64,000 bases of DNA from Spinacia oleracea (lineage: Eukaryota; Streptophyta; Magnoliopsida; Caryophyllales; Amaranthaceae), in the NCBI RefSeq assembly GCF_020520425.1, contig NC_079488.1, positions 90,253,285-90,317,284 on the forward strand, written 5' to 3'. Under the pieces are notes generated by a model. The model was given only the letters and a program-made list of their open reading frames with translations, did not search any database and was not told the origin of the DNA. Positions 24,401 through 39,400 of this stretch are shown here, piece after piece. Within the stretch, counting starts at the first letter, position 1. Each line of letters starts with the position of its first letter. The translations under genes were made by a program, and so were the position numbers.

Positions 24401-27400
24401 ATTGGATGAAGAAGAAATAATCCAAGAATGCAAAGCATTGAACAGTCGCTTGATTAACTTGTAATTTATTCTTCTTTTAGTGATGTTTATTATTTCCTTC
24501 TACCTCTCTAATTAATATTTAAGTTTGTTCCCTGGTCAATACAGCTGAGAGCGTAAGTGTTAAATTGAAATTTCTTTTTTAACTATATGATTTTTCCTCC
24601 AGCTTACGGGACAGAGCTCAGGTGGAGCAGCTCCTGCGATATGCTGTAGAAGAACCCCCAGAAGATGCTGACAGCAAACGCACCTTTAAGTACAGTGCAT
24701 TTTACAACATCTTAAATGAGTTTGATTTATAGTTGTTTTATCTGGCACAATATAGTTTCAGGTGTTGTGAGAATTTGACTGCTTAATATTCCAGTTTAGT
24801 TGTTTCTTCCGTGAAGTTTGAACCTATGAACAAATAGGTGAATGAATCCTTTGCCATTTGCTAACTTAGGAGTGAAGGAAGTTGTTGCTTTCGAAACCAT
24901 CTTTCCCTATTCAATAGTCATTCCTGTTTGTTTGAACTAGTTGTTTCTGTGTCTAATATAGTGTTTATGCTTTTTAACTTTAATTACAGCCCTACAGATT
25001 TTCTCTCCCTTCTTGCCTTTTGACTAAACAAGTTGCTGGTCAACTTTCTTGGGCTTCTGAAATACATCATTGCAACAGATGCTACCCTATGTTGCAAGTG
25101 TAATTCAGTTTGATCTTAATTTGGTTGCCGTCTACTATTGTTCAAAGGAAGTCCTTTGAGGGTATGACACACTGATTTTCTAAGAATGTTTTGCAAAGAC
25201 CCCGAGGAGTAACTTGGGTCGATGAGGTATAAGCTGATAGTTATTTCAGAAGAAGCTCTTTGGTGTTTCTTGTTTTTTGGCCTCTATGACATTAATTGTT
25301 GTTCAGAGTAACCTCCTATCACGAAAGTGGTTGGTTAAGTTTAGTGAGAGGTAGATGTGAGTAATGGCTGCACAGGCATTGTTGATTGTCACTTAAGTTC
25401 TAATTATGGGTCATTGGTTGATGTATGTTTTTGCTGGAGATATGATTCCTATGCATCTTGGGGGCTTGTGTTTGGAGTCTCTGGATATCATTCTTAATTC
25501 GTCTTCTTATCTAGCTCATTATTTGAAATTATGGAAACTTGAATTGTGTCTATGCCTATCTGAAAACTGAACTTAATGAAGATAAGAGTTGACTACATAA
25601 CTTTTTTCAACTATCAGTGTATGTTTTAATCTTTATATCTCTATCAAAAATGTAATAATACCCTATATCTAAAAACTCATAAAGTTTGCATTTTTCTGGT
25701 GCTTGTTTTTGTAGGTTCCCATTTGTGGCTTCAGAGGTTTTTACATGTGAAATTGATGTCATTTTGAGGACATTAGTAGAAGAAGAGGAGGTGTGGCTTC
25801 TGCAATTTTCTTTTTTGTTTGTTTTGGTTCTACCTTTACCTGATAAAAAGCTAGCATGTTGTACATTTCTGATGTTCTGACTAATGTTGCTTGTCAGATG
25901 ATGGATTTTCTTTTCTCATTTTTGGAACCCAACCGACCTCATAGTGCCTTGCTTGCTGGATATTTCAGCAAAGTACGCAATAGTATTTCTTATCAGCCTG
26001 ATGATGTTCTTGTTGATGCTGTTGTATAGTCTTTCTACAGGCTGCTGATATGTTGTTTCCATTTTGGCTTAATAGGTTGTTGTGTGTCTCATGTTGAGGA
26101 AGACGGTCCCACTTATGAACTATGTGCAAGTAAGTGTTGAATTACTTGTGTATCTATCTCTTTCTCAAGCTGCAAATAGAGCATATCTTCAGAGGTGTTC
26201 AAGTCTTGCTTTGTGCTTCTTTATATGCCTTGCTTAAATTTTGCATTGGTGTGGTTGTTGGTGACGGTTTCTAAGGTGGATAGGAATCGTAAATGAGTCA
26301 TCGGCCTGTAATTTCAGGCTTGTTTCTTGTAATCTTGTTTATCTTCCCTCTTCAAAAGATGTATTGTTCTTTTAAAACAGAAAATAATTATAGATGGCCT
26401 TTTGTTTTTCCATAGACTTACTTTTAACTATAATATCCTTGGTTCAACAGGCTCACCAGGATGTTTTCCAGCAGCTGGTTGATTTGATTGGAATTACTTC
26501 CATTATGGAGGTCGGTACTCTGACAAGTCTGTTAAATTTGGTCCCAAGTCAAAATAATGGTTTGTTCTTAATCGATGTTCTGATTATTGTTTTGTGGACA
26601 GGTCTTAGTGCGACTCGTAGGTGCTGATGATCATGTTTATCCCAATTACATGGATGTTATGAGGTGGTTGGCTGATAGTAATTTACTGGAGATGATAGTT
26701 GATAAATTGAGTCCTTCTGTGAGTGTATTTTGTTTTCTTATTCTCCCTTATTTCTTTATGTAGTCTTCTTTCATAGTGTTTCATGTAAAAAGTTGCGTTT
26801 TTGAGGCGTGTATGGTGCTGAATGAGGATGAGCGAGTGCTGATTTGTTTCTGGGGATGGTGGTGGAATGATGGATGTTGTGAGGATGAACCTTTTTTATT
26901 TTATGTCTTGGTTTCAGGGGTGATATCATCAAACCTAAGTGTTCTTCTCTTGGGTTTGAGGTATAAAAATGGAAAATTTCCTCGGTGGCCAAAAGACCAA
27001 TCACTTACTACCTAATTCCGAGTTTCAACCGAACTACTCCATTTTTTTTCCTGATTAGAAGGTGCAGAAATTGCTAGATCTGAATGCGGAAAGTATTGAA
27101 AACCATCCACGAAAGTACACTGAAGACCAACCCAATCTAGACGAAAGAAAGAAAAGCAGGGGGGTGGGGGGTGGGGGATTCAAGGTACGAGTTTTGGGTG
27201 CTCTTATTTAGTTACCAAACATGTATGAGTAACAAACTGCGAACCAAATGTATCCTAGAACTCTAGAAGATTGCTGGGATTCTTTTTTAGATGGAAATTC
27301 GAAGAAAGAGCATTGCCATATCAAATTGGAAGGTTTGAAATTATGAGAGTATGTTAGTAGAGGAAAAATATATGTGAAGATAGAGGCTGTTCTAATGCCT

Positions 27401-30400
27401 GAAGCTCCTCCTAGAAGCCGTATTATGAGATTCCCTACTTTGCTTTCAACAAGGAAAGAATAGGGAGACACTTGGGACATGAATAAAATAATTAGTGACA
27501 TGGGTATCTACACGGGAAACACACATCTTAGTGCTGTAACGAATAGCGATTGCTCACCAAGTAGGATTTGTTCTACACCATGCTCCCAAGAAACACCCCT
27601 TTGCTTTATGTTAGTGTTCAAGCTTCAAATCCACAAGAGGATTGTTTTTTTCTTCTCCTTTTTCCTATTCATGACAAATAATGTCCTTATAGTCCTCTCT
27701 TAGGTTAGCAACATCTTTAGGATTCTTTATATGAGAAAGTTAAATTCGTGATACCAAATAGGCTGGATAGGAGTAATTAGGTCCAAAGAAAAACTAGATT
27801 TTAGTCATTTTACCTATTCATAGGCTGGATAGGGGTAATAAGTTCTTCATCTAAACTTATTGGCCTAATGTTATGAATCTGAACTGTGTTTCTTGTAAAT
27901 TAAATTTGGTAGCTCTTTTCAAAACTTACCTGAACTTATTGGAATTTTTTTTCTATGAAGTTGTATGAATTTTGTTTTTCCTGAAACCAGTTATTTGAGG
28001 TGAAAATAACAAGGTCATAGTTTCAAGTAGTGATAGTTTTTTGTGTTGTTCTGCTGATGGTTGCTTTTCTCTTCCTATGTTCTTGTTCAACGAGTCAGTG
28101 CCCGTCTGAGGTTCAGGCTAATGCAGCAGAAACTCTGTGTGCTATTACTCGGAATATGGGATCGCCTCTTGCAGTGAAACTTTCCAGCCCCAGGTTTGTA
28201 GATCTATACCATTATTTCGCTCTTGGTTTTTTGCACGGAGATTAAAAATAATAGATAGAAAGAGAAAAAGTAAAGAGTAAAGTGTGGGGATGATGTAGAG
28301 TGGAAAAGAAAGAGAAAATTTACTTAGAAAGGAAAATGTGCAATTATTGGGCATTTAAGGTGAGTATGGATTATGGAATCCTATTTGGGATTAGAAAATA
28401 CAAACTAGTAACTGGGAACTCTTCCTTCCATGCAGTTTTGTCGCAAGGATCTTTGCTCATGCTCTCGAAGACTCCTCTACCAAGTCTGGTCTAGTACATT
28501 CCCTATCTGTATGTATATCTTTACTGGATCCAAGAAGATCGGCGTCTTCTTTGATGTATCATTCTCTACGAGGTCAACACATGTACGAGGCTACCATTGC
28601 TGTAAATCCCGAGACTGTGACCGCAATGTTACCTAGACTTGGTTAGTGTAAAACCTTATGTTTAACATTGCTATATGTAAATGATCTACTGCTATGTTGT
28701 CTTGTCAATTTTTTTATTAGATAAATTGATTAAAGGCACTTTGTTATTTAGTTTCCATATAGCATTAAATTTCTAAGTTGTGTTGTTCTCTATTGGTTTC
28801 TATATCAACATGTCAAAAGCTCATGGGCCTCCTTTTTGAATAGATTATTCTGCGCCACTTTGTACTTTTTACGAGTTATTAATGTTCTTGTGTTCTGCAG
28901 GTGATTTGCTAATGCTTTTGAATGTTACATCTGATGAGAAGATTCTACCTACGCCATATGGTGAACTGAGACCACCTCTAGGAAAACATCGGCTCAAGGT
29001 CTATTTCTCTCTGGCTTGCTCTACTATGGGTACTGTTCTCTGTGATGTTGTAGTTGTTCCCTTAAAATTTAATTCTTGGTCATCGTCTTGAAAATGCTTT
29101 TCTATTCACCTGAATAAGGAAACAAAGTTGAAAAGGAGATCAGGAAAGTTTAGTACGACATGATTTCAATTTGCCCTTCTATGTGACCCATTTAATCTGA
29201 TGTAGAATCGGGAGCATATCACGCCATATCTCTTTTTCAACTAATGAATAGTGAATGAAATATGCAACGATTTTTGCACTATTGCTAAACGGTGATAATG
29301 GCAAAGAGGCGTTCTAGCAATTTCAAGATAAACTGTATCCTTGTACCTCAGCCACACTTATCAGTGTGATCTCAAGGACAAGGAATCCTTCATGTAAGTA
29401 TGGGCCTGAGAAGAGTGTGTAATTACAGAATACATAAGATAAAGATAATCTTGAAAAAGGGCAGAAGTATGAGATTATAGAGATTTCATTGAAAAACCTT
29501 ATCCTTATACTTTATGTTGTGGCCTTATGGGACCTATTATGATAAATCTTTGCATTTCTCTCCAACTAGAACACTTGCAAGGCTGCTAAGTAGCCAAACT
29601 GGCAAGCCTGTGAAGAATCTTTCAGTCCCTATTTTTGGCGAGATCTTTTAATTTTAAATTTCCAACTCATAGCTTCTGCTGGGCATTGTAGTTTTGTACA
29701 CCGTTGGGTTTCCTCCTTATTTTTACATAGTGAGAATGATTCTGAGTTCGTTATTAGAGAGAGTAGTGCTTCGTTCTAGAATTTCTACTTTAGATGGAAA
29801 CTTTGGTTCTTGGAACGGTGAGCTAACATTAAAAGAGGATTTTTTTCGGTTATCTTGATTCATTTTGTATCAAATAGTTTGGACTAGGGGCTATTTTAAT
29901 CTCTCTTTTTACAAGCACTTTGAAAAGTAGCTGGATCCTGTCCTCACTGTTTCCTGGTTTTGGAAGTCAATGGTGTTGAAGAAGATTAATCTTTTGCTTA
30001 ATGGCTTATTTGGATATACACTCAATGTCTTATGGAAAATCTTAGTTCTTGCAGCCATTTTGAGTGCATTGTCCTAATGTCCTATTCTGCGAGGGGTGAG
30101 AAAAGAGCCAATGTTTTTCTGCGCCTCAAGGACAAGTTGAGTGTAATTGGCACACCAATTTTCTAGTATATGACCCTCGTAGGCCGTGTCTACATCTTTT
30201 TATTCTATTAATGAAATTCACACCATGTAGAAAAACAAGTCTCGTTTCTTACATGAAAATGGACCCTTTGATTTAAAAAGGGAAAGTTGGGTGTTGATCA
30301 TGATTTACACTCCCTCCGTCCCAGGTTGTATATTACACTTCTATTTTTATTTTAGTACGTTCTCACTACAAAATATTTGGGTCCCACACTCTCACATTCA

Positions 30401-33400
30401 ATTAAAGAAATACTCACTATCTTCTATCACATCTATCTTTCAATAAAATGATACCCCATTATCTCATTTTACATCTATTTTCCAATAGAATAATATTTGA
30501 TAACCAAACAAAAGCTTATCTCCTAAAACTTTGCGCCCTGATAATTGATAAGTGTAAAAACTAATGTTGGACGGAGGTAGTAACAGGCACTATATGAATA
30601 TACATTTTTTCTTTTAATGTCCATCTGCTAATGTTATATCTAATTTAGATATGAAATAAGTAGTTAATGTTATAGCTGTATAACATTTACAAAGGTGCAG
30701 ATTTGTGGTTTATTTAAATTACCGATGGTTTTTTGGTGTCTTTTTGTATTGGGAAATCAAAGTACTAGTGAATGGGTTCCTACTTAAGTTCGCTTTTCCT
30801 TGCGTTTAGATACCTTGCTCATTTTTTTTAACCTCAGCTCTGCAAAAGTAATTTTGTACACAAATGCTCTGCATATTTTGTTCTTCTACTGAGTACTGAC
30901 ATTAATATTAAAATAATGAAAATGGAGGAAAAGATCTATGCACCTTTTAGCCTTTTGATGTTAATGTTGATTATGTTCATGCATTTCTTCCACTCCCAAA
31001 TCCCAATCCGTTACATTTGTTCATCATTTTGAAAGAGAGGTGTGCACTTACATATGTAGTGGGCTGAAATTCAGAGGCGTATCCAGGATTTTTTAGTTTG
31101 GGGTAGCGCCAATTTAATACAATAGTCCAGAGGCGTTATAATTTCGAAAGCATATCCCAGAGGCGTTATAAATGCGAAGTACTAATTAATACTTTCAAGG
31201 CTAAATTAAAAGATCACAATTCCAAACAAGTACCAGTTACCAGTATTATAGAGGAATATTTTTTGAAACCAATAACAAAATAATCTATCACGCGTATCAC
31301 CTACCACATCATTTTGAATAAATTAGCAATTTATAAATAAAAAATAATTTATCACCATGATAAATAATACAAACAAATATGGGACGGAGGGAGATTTTAG
31401 TAAAAGTAGTATTAAATAGTATCCAGTGTTGGTTCCCAATAAAATTTATGGGTTTAAGAATATACAACAACCATGAAAATCTTATGAACAATATCAGACT
31501 ACACTGTATGTTTGTACTTTAAATATATTTGAAATTTTGAATACCTAAATGGCATTTTGGTCCCTTAGCCAAGGGATTGTAGTGGGAGAAAGTTAGGGAA
31601 GTCCCAAAATGAGAATTGAAATTTGGAACCAACTAAACTAGGAATTATTCCGGCAAGTGCATATTACCAGATTTACCACCAACGCAACAGCCGATGATTC
31701 ATAGACAAGAATGGGGTAGATCAAACTTAACTGTTTATTTATTCTTCTTCTTGGGTAGAGGATGCTACCGCTTTCCATTATGTGGCTATGCCTCTGGCTT
31801 GGGTTATCTTCCCATTAAGAAATGGGTACTGAACTATGCTTATCGTCTTAGCCTCTCTGGATATTTGCTGATAGGATTGTACTTGTCATAATGTGTCAAC
31901 TAATCTTGCGATATGGAATTCATTGGTCATCAATCAATCTATTTTACTTAGTTATGATGCCTTCTCCAGATCGTTGAGTTCATTGCTGTTCTGTTGAAAG
32001 CTGGCAACCAAGCTGCAGAGGAGGAATTGGTGAACTCTGGAACGATTAAAAGAGTCCTAGATCTCTTTTTTGAGTAAGTTGCTGCTGCTCTAGATCTTCC
32101 AAACCAATTGCAGTTCAAAGATATTTATGTGTCTATTGATATTGATGCTGGCATAATCAACATTTTCAGGTACCCATACAATAATGCATTACATCATCAT
32201 GTGGAAAGCATAATATCATCCTGTCTGGAGAGCCGGAATGATACTGTTACTGATCATCTTTTCAGAGTTTGTGATTTGATCAGCAAGATTCTTGATGCCG
32301 ATAAGCATCCTATGCTTTCTAGTGATCTTGAACTGGTAAAAAGATAGTGCCTTTTGCTGATAACTTACTTGTTTCTTTCTTCAAGATTCCAATCTTATGA
32401 TTGTTCTCTTAGTAGATGTATCATTACATTTAGTTGAATGCTATAGCGTGTTCAACTTTTTGGGAAATCAAGTGGCCAGAGGAAGTGAATAGACAACAAT
32501 ACATGAACCAAGGAGAAGAATGAAGAGCTATGTTGCTCAGATTCTTATAAGGGTGCCGTGTGCGGCAAGGAATCGGAGGACCAGACACTTGGATGTAATA
32601 AATTTCATACAAGGCCACGATATATTTGCGTGTCATGTCGTGGCGAGGTGTCGGAGGATCCGACACAGAAACCCTCTGTCAACCAACCAAAGTGTCGAAG
32701 TAACATAGATGAAGAGTAACATGGCTAGAGGTCAATATGAAATTCAATCTTAGTTTTAAAAGGCACGAGGCACACCAAGGCGCAAAGTCTTTGGAGCCTT
32801 GGCGCAAGGCGTAATTTTTTTTTAAAACTTTTTTGTGGTATTTATTTTCTAAAAAATAATAATCAAAATGGTATTACTTGTTGTCACAAAGGGGTAAAAT
32901 AGTAATTACAATAAAATAAAAAGCCTTTTTGAGGGAAAAAACCAAACAAAAGGGGACTAAGGAAGGTTCAAGTAACTTTTTAATCGCTCGCTGTTCATTC
33001 AGATTCTCACACCTTACATAAAACAGTTACTTTAAATTAGAAAAAGGAGGAGTTTGCATGATAACAATGGAAAAAATAGACATGGATATAAGTGCGTGTA
33101 GCTTCGACACCATGGTCTGAAATATGGAAAAATTTAGGGTTTTCCCTCTTTTCAATATAGTAAATTTTATCTGTTAGGGAACCATTAAAGTCACGTGATT
33201 TTGGCCTTTTAAAAAAAAATTATTACTTTTCAATAAATGGAGCCTTATACCATAAGGCGCGTAAGGCGCTGCGTCTTGAGCCTGTAACAAAGGCGCAAAG
33301 GCGCACACCTTTTGGGGGGTGCCTGAGTGTGTCATGGCTAGGCGCCAGGCAAGTCTCTTTAATTTAATGCCAGACATTTGGAACTTACCCCAAGTCCCCA

Positions 33401-36400
33401 ACAAAGTAATAAGCGACTGAATAAAAAACGCCACCTTTGTCTCACATTTAGTTTCATTAGATTGTCTCAAGCTCTGATATTTTTCCAAGTGCAACCAGGT
33501 CATAGTCTCCTAGGAAAATCCGAGAATTGTCTACCCTCAGATCAGATACTGTAGACTTTAAGGATGACACCACATGTTTCTATACAGAAAGCTAGGGGTT
33601 GGGGGGGTATAGGGGAAGGCTTTGGAGTTTTTAGTATACTGGGAAACATAACAGAAAGCTGTGTTATTTTGTGGCTGATTTTGTTGTGCAACATTGTTAT
33701 TGCAGCCAACAATATCTGCAGTTGATAAGAGTCCTCCGAGGGCTGGTAATGTGGGACATATAACTCGAATTGCTAACAAAATTGTTCAACTTGGACAAGG
33801 CAACAGAAGCATCCAAACATATATTCAGGTGCGTGCAGTTTTTTTATTAACTTTGAGGTCAATTCAGAAGTTTCTTGGTGCTTACTTTTTTGGGCATGTC
33901 CTGTATTTTCACAATTTGCATTGCTTGACCATGGTGTCTTTCCAGTCTTGTTGACCTTACTTGGCTGTATACCTGAAAATTGTAGGAAAATGGTGAATGG
34001 AATGAGTGGCATGCTACAGTTTTGCAGGAAAGAAATGTGTTAGAGAATGTCTACCGCTGGGCTTGTGGGTATGTGTTTTAACTAATAATAGTTTGTGACT
34101 CGATTTTATGCATGATCTTAACCATGAGCTGTAACTTTACTATGATTTTTCTGTTGCTGTAAATGAATTAATATTTTGTTTCAGCATTAGTTTTCGTTTT
34201 TGATGATCACAAGGTGGGTATAGTTTGTGGGTGTGCTGCTTGATTTGATGTTTAGCTTATGTTGACATTTACATTGCCTTTTTTCGTTTTATAAAAAATC
34301 CCTTAGTCTCAAGGATCTTTTTATAAATGTATCTCAGTCGTTAATATTATTATAGGTATTAAGTGGCATTGTGGAACATAGCATAGAAAGAGCATACTTA
34401 TCGAAAAAGGATACTTTTAGAGCTACACTGTAACACTGATAAAAAGGATGAGGAACTACCTTGTATCTGCTGATCCTCGTACTAATTTGTAGAGGTGTAC
34501 AATACTACTAGTGAGGGATAAAACAGTTCTCTAATATCTCGTTTTAAAGAGAGGAAGATTGTCACAGTGGGTGCCTTGTTTTGTTGAATTTCTGTTTGGG
34601 CAACCGCATTTTGTAATGTTCCCAAATTAGGTACCCTAGGTTTTGAATTCTATTTAGTCTTGGGACAATTCTACTTAAATAGATAACTTCTTCGTTAGTT
34701 GTGGACAAGGTGCATTCATACGTGAGAAAAATTGGGCAAAGTTACATTTTAAGTACCGGTTCCACATTTGCCATCTTAGTAACTCAAGCTTTGAGCTTTT
34801 CTCCATTTTGAATGATCGCTATTGACGTAAATAGTGTTTCCAACAAAGTAATTGATGAAATACTTTTGTTTATTGAGTAGAGGGTGTTTCTTATTATTAT
34901 GTATGAACAAATGGCTCAATATTAGTTGTGTACTTGCGTTTAGACCCAGTTATTGAGCGGGTCAGGTCTGGGCAAGGATCGATATTTGATGGAACAAAGC
35001 GGGTCGCAGGTCAATAGTGGACGGGCCACGAGCAATGAAAAATGAAAAAGGAGAGAGCCAAAGTCTAATACAAGTTAATATGAAACTATGCATATAATAT
35101 TTAATATCATAAATATTATTTCGAAAATTATCAGTTGGATCCTATAATTATCATGTCCGATAAAGACCTTGCCCAATAAAGCCTGTCCAATAAGAGCCCT
35201 ATTAACTTGACCCTACACTTACACCCATCTACTGGCATTGTAGTACTATAGTAGCGCTGCTGTAGGGATTGCGCTGGGGGTGGGGGAGGGTGTTATCACT
35301 ATTATGGAGTACCTTTAGCTTCTTCCACTACCGTTTTATCTTTCACCACGTTTTTTTCGTCTGTTGCATTTTCTCTATTAATTGCATCTTGTAAAATTTC
35401 CAAAATAGGCTAATGTTTTATCTATGGATCACAGAGTATAACTTTTCTAGTAAAAGTAGGTAGCATCTTGTTTTTGAATATCATACCTTCTATTATGTGC
35501 CTTGAAAATTTGGGTAAATATTTGGAATATTTTGGGAATGGTTTTGATCTTTATGTAAAGATCTCTTAAGAATCTTACATCTGTTGCAGTGGTTTGTTTA
35601 GATTTTGAGCTGAAGCTTCTCTGTTTATATACTCCCAAGTACTTATTACCCAAAAGTAAACTTTGCTATGAGTTTGAAAAATGCTTCAAACTTGTAGAAC
35701 CTATCTGATTTCATGGTAGGGAGATTTACAATAGAACTCAATCAAGTCATACATCTCGTAAGACCTGTTACTCCTGGAACGTGGAATTCTGTTAAACTAC
35801 TCCAAATATGCACCAATGTGCCCTGAATTATATTCCTGTTTGCATGTTATGGATTGTAGTTCATGGGGGATTAGAAAAAAATAATTTGGTGGTGGTTTTA
35901 AAACTGATATTACAACTTCAGTTTAAAAATTTTGAAATCATTTTTGTTCCGTACCTATTTCTCAAAAAAATTGATTACATATTTGTAACCACACTTCCTT
36001 TTATACTTAGTACCTACTTGAAGAGTCTAGCAGTGTTTTTTTTCTTCAGCTTCTGGGTAGTGCTGATTTGGTCTCAAACATAGGTTGGTACTATTTTTCT
36101 TGTGTTTCTCTTGGTGGATTTCATATTGATTATGTGGTCTTTGCAATTACGTATTCTCGTTTACTCCACCTCATTCTACCCAATCGGGGGTCTCTTTACG
36201 TACAGGCGTCCAACTGCGTTGCACGACAGAACGAGGGATAGTGATGATGATGACCTACATGATAGAGATTATGATGTTGCTGCTTTAGCAAATAACCTTA
36301 GTCAGGCTTTTAGACCTGATTTATTTGGTAATGAAGGTTCTGAAGAGGTATGGGACTGCTTTGGCTTTTACTCTGGGTTATACTTCATACCATCTACACT

Positions 36401-39400
36401 CTTTTAATCAGTGAGGTGCTGTTATCTTTATTGTTGCAGGACAATGGTGGTGTTGATCAGGATGATGAGGTACTAGAAAAACATTTTATATCTTCAATGT
36501 ATTTGTAGAAAATATCAATGGTCCTTAGTGAGAAAGATAAACAAAATAACAAAGGAAGCGAAGACCGTCCAAATATGGGGGAATGTATGTGCTGAACTAA
36601 ATTTCTTTGATTTGAGCTTTCTCATAGTTGTTGCATCACACTTAACTGCAGGATGTGTACTTTGATGATGAATCTGCTGAAGTTGTTATATCTTCATTAC
36701 GGCTTGGTGATGACCAAGGAAGGTGTGATTTTTTTTTTAATACTGTGGCCATAGCTGGTTTCTTGTAAATTTGTTCTGTTTATTAAAATTTTAATGTTTT
36801 CCATGACTGTGATACAATGAAGTTACTGAATTTTTTTAATGTTCAAGGCTAATGGGCCAATTGTTTGAGCTTCTTTCTTGTTTGTAGTAGTGGATGCAAA
36901 GTATGTCATTTATAGTTAACAATAGCATCACTGCCAATATTTCCACAGTGCTTCTAATAAGGTTCCCACCCTGGTTGGAGTTAGGGGCTGAATGTGCATA
37001 GCCTTATCCTTGTGAATATCAAAGACGGTTTTTTCCAATTGACCAATGACCATTAATATAATACAGAAATACAATCCTACTAAACATTACATAAGCACAC
37101 AATTGAACATGCCTTTCAAATCTAGTACATAATAACACAAACGCCTACTCTAATTTCGTTTGAAATTATTCAATTAAACAGTAAAAGTAGATATACCATT
37201 GAAACATATACATTAGATTAGATAAATTCATGTATTTTATAACTCGCGTTTTTTCATTTTCAGCCTAGTAATTTTGTCGACCTCACATGATGTGCGTAGG
37301 CCGTAGGCAGAATATAAAACTGTTATGTTATTGAACAAAACAACAGGTTCGAGGATAAGCTACCCTAATGTTGCAGGCTTGCTGTTAAACCAGTAAATAG
37401 CTATTCAAAATCAAGTCCGTAGTTCTTTGTATTATTAGATTATCAATGTAGAGACTAAGAAAAGGATAAGCTGGAGATCCTGAGGTGATTCCATTAGTTG
37501 ATTTGTTGTTTTGTGGTGTCCTACTTTCACTTGGTTACTCCTTACTCAAGTGAGTAAGAGAGGAAGGGAAAGAATAGGTTTTGCTGCAACAGAGAATAGG
37601 TTTTGCTGTAACAGAGAATAGGTTTTGCTTATATTGTTTTGCAAGCCTGCTAAATTTCTTCCCTTCAAATGCTCCCAGATTCCCAATTCATCTTCTGGCA
37701 CATAAGTTGCATGATTTTCTATTGGTCATCAAGCTGTTCCATGTCATTGAATTTCGAAATTTTAGTAAATACTTGTTTGATTATTTATGCCTCAAACTAT
37801 GTATATCTTGAAACCTCCAATTTCAGGGTTGTGATCACATAGAATATAAGTCTGTAGTCTATATTATATCCTTCCTCCTCAATGCCGTTGTTAAATGTTA
37901 TAACCATTCTCTTTTCCTATCCCATGTGTTTGAATTTTTCTCTTTGCAGAGCCATGTTGTCAATACTTATATATTGGAAGATTTTTTACGCTTCAAATTC
38001 AAGAATTCTCTTAATTTGAAAAGAAAAAGGATGTTATTGTTGTCACATCCATTATATAAGAAAATATACGTACACAGTTAATACTTCCTCCGTTCTTTTT
38101 TAAATGACACAATTATTTAGGCACGTTTGCCGATGCACGATTTCAAACATTAATATCTCTAATCGTGGATCGAAAAAAATTATAAAAAGTTGATATTAAA
38201 ATAATATTTACTGATACGAATCTAATAAGACCCCACACGAATATGTTTTTTCTTATGTATAAACCACAAAAGGAAGTCAAAGGTGTTTGTGTGAATAGTG
38301 TCTAAAACCTCATTGTGTCATGTAAATAAGAACACAGGAAGTATATTCCTAAGAATTAACATTTTTTGCCTGGGTTGAATAGCAAAATTGTAGTTGTATA
38401 ATCTCGTTTTCCTTCTATTTTCTTTCCGAATGGCTCTAGTAATTCTGTCAAGTGCCTAAAAGACTTCAAGGAGGAGTGCTTTGGTACTTTTTGACACTTT
38501 TCTCTGTACTTGAGTGATGAAGTGTCTGAAGTTGTTGACTAATTAAATCCAAATATATCCACTAAAATAAAGTTTACTTCTCACGATATGGTTTCAAAAT
38601 AGGAAACATGTAGATAGGAATGTACTTTACATAATGGTGGCTAAATTTGCCGTGTGGTTTAATTTTTTTCTTCAATCGTGTCTGTATTTCAAAATGCTGG
38701 TTCTTGATCCAAAGGCCCTTGAGCTGATTGTCAATATGATGTGATGAAAGTCATGGTGTATGCTTTGCTATTTAAAATGCTAGGCTTCTAGTGTGCTTTC
38801 TTTAATGGTGTTACATGTGGTTTTGACGTCTACCTTGTATCTTAAGCTGGAGTCCTGACCTCCAAATTCATGAGATTGGAATCTTATAATTCACATGTTG
38901 TCTATTGTAGTTTGTTCACAAACTCAAATTGGTTTACATTCAAAGACGAAAGAACTGACAACACACCCGTGAGTACTTCCTTATCTGATGCAATGGATGA
39001 TATCAATTTGAATGGAGATGTAAATGGTGGGAACAGCAGCAGTGATGATGAGGTGGTTGTTGGCGAGGATGAAGAGTTGACTGATGCTAAAGACTCCAGC
39101 AGTGGCGCATCCAGTTCGGAGCAGAGTGATATGCATGGATTTAAATCGGTTGATAGTGAAGAGAGTAAGATTGACAAAGACCCTTCCTTGGAGACAGCAG
39201 CCCTCGGATTTGATTCTTCTGACGCTAAGGATCTTGGAGAAAGGCCTGCACAAGATTGGGTGAATTGGGGTGAAACATCAGATTTGCTGGTTGATGGATC
39301 AAGCACCAACCCATTTGTTGATCAGAAACGGCCTGTCAGTGATAGCAATGTGGATGAGGTGGTGATACCTAACACCAGATCTGTAAATGGGGAAATTTCA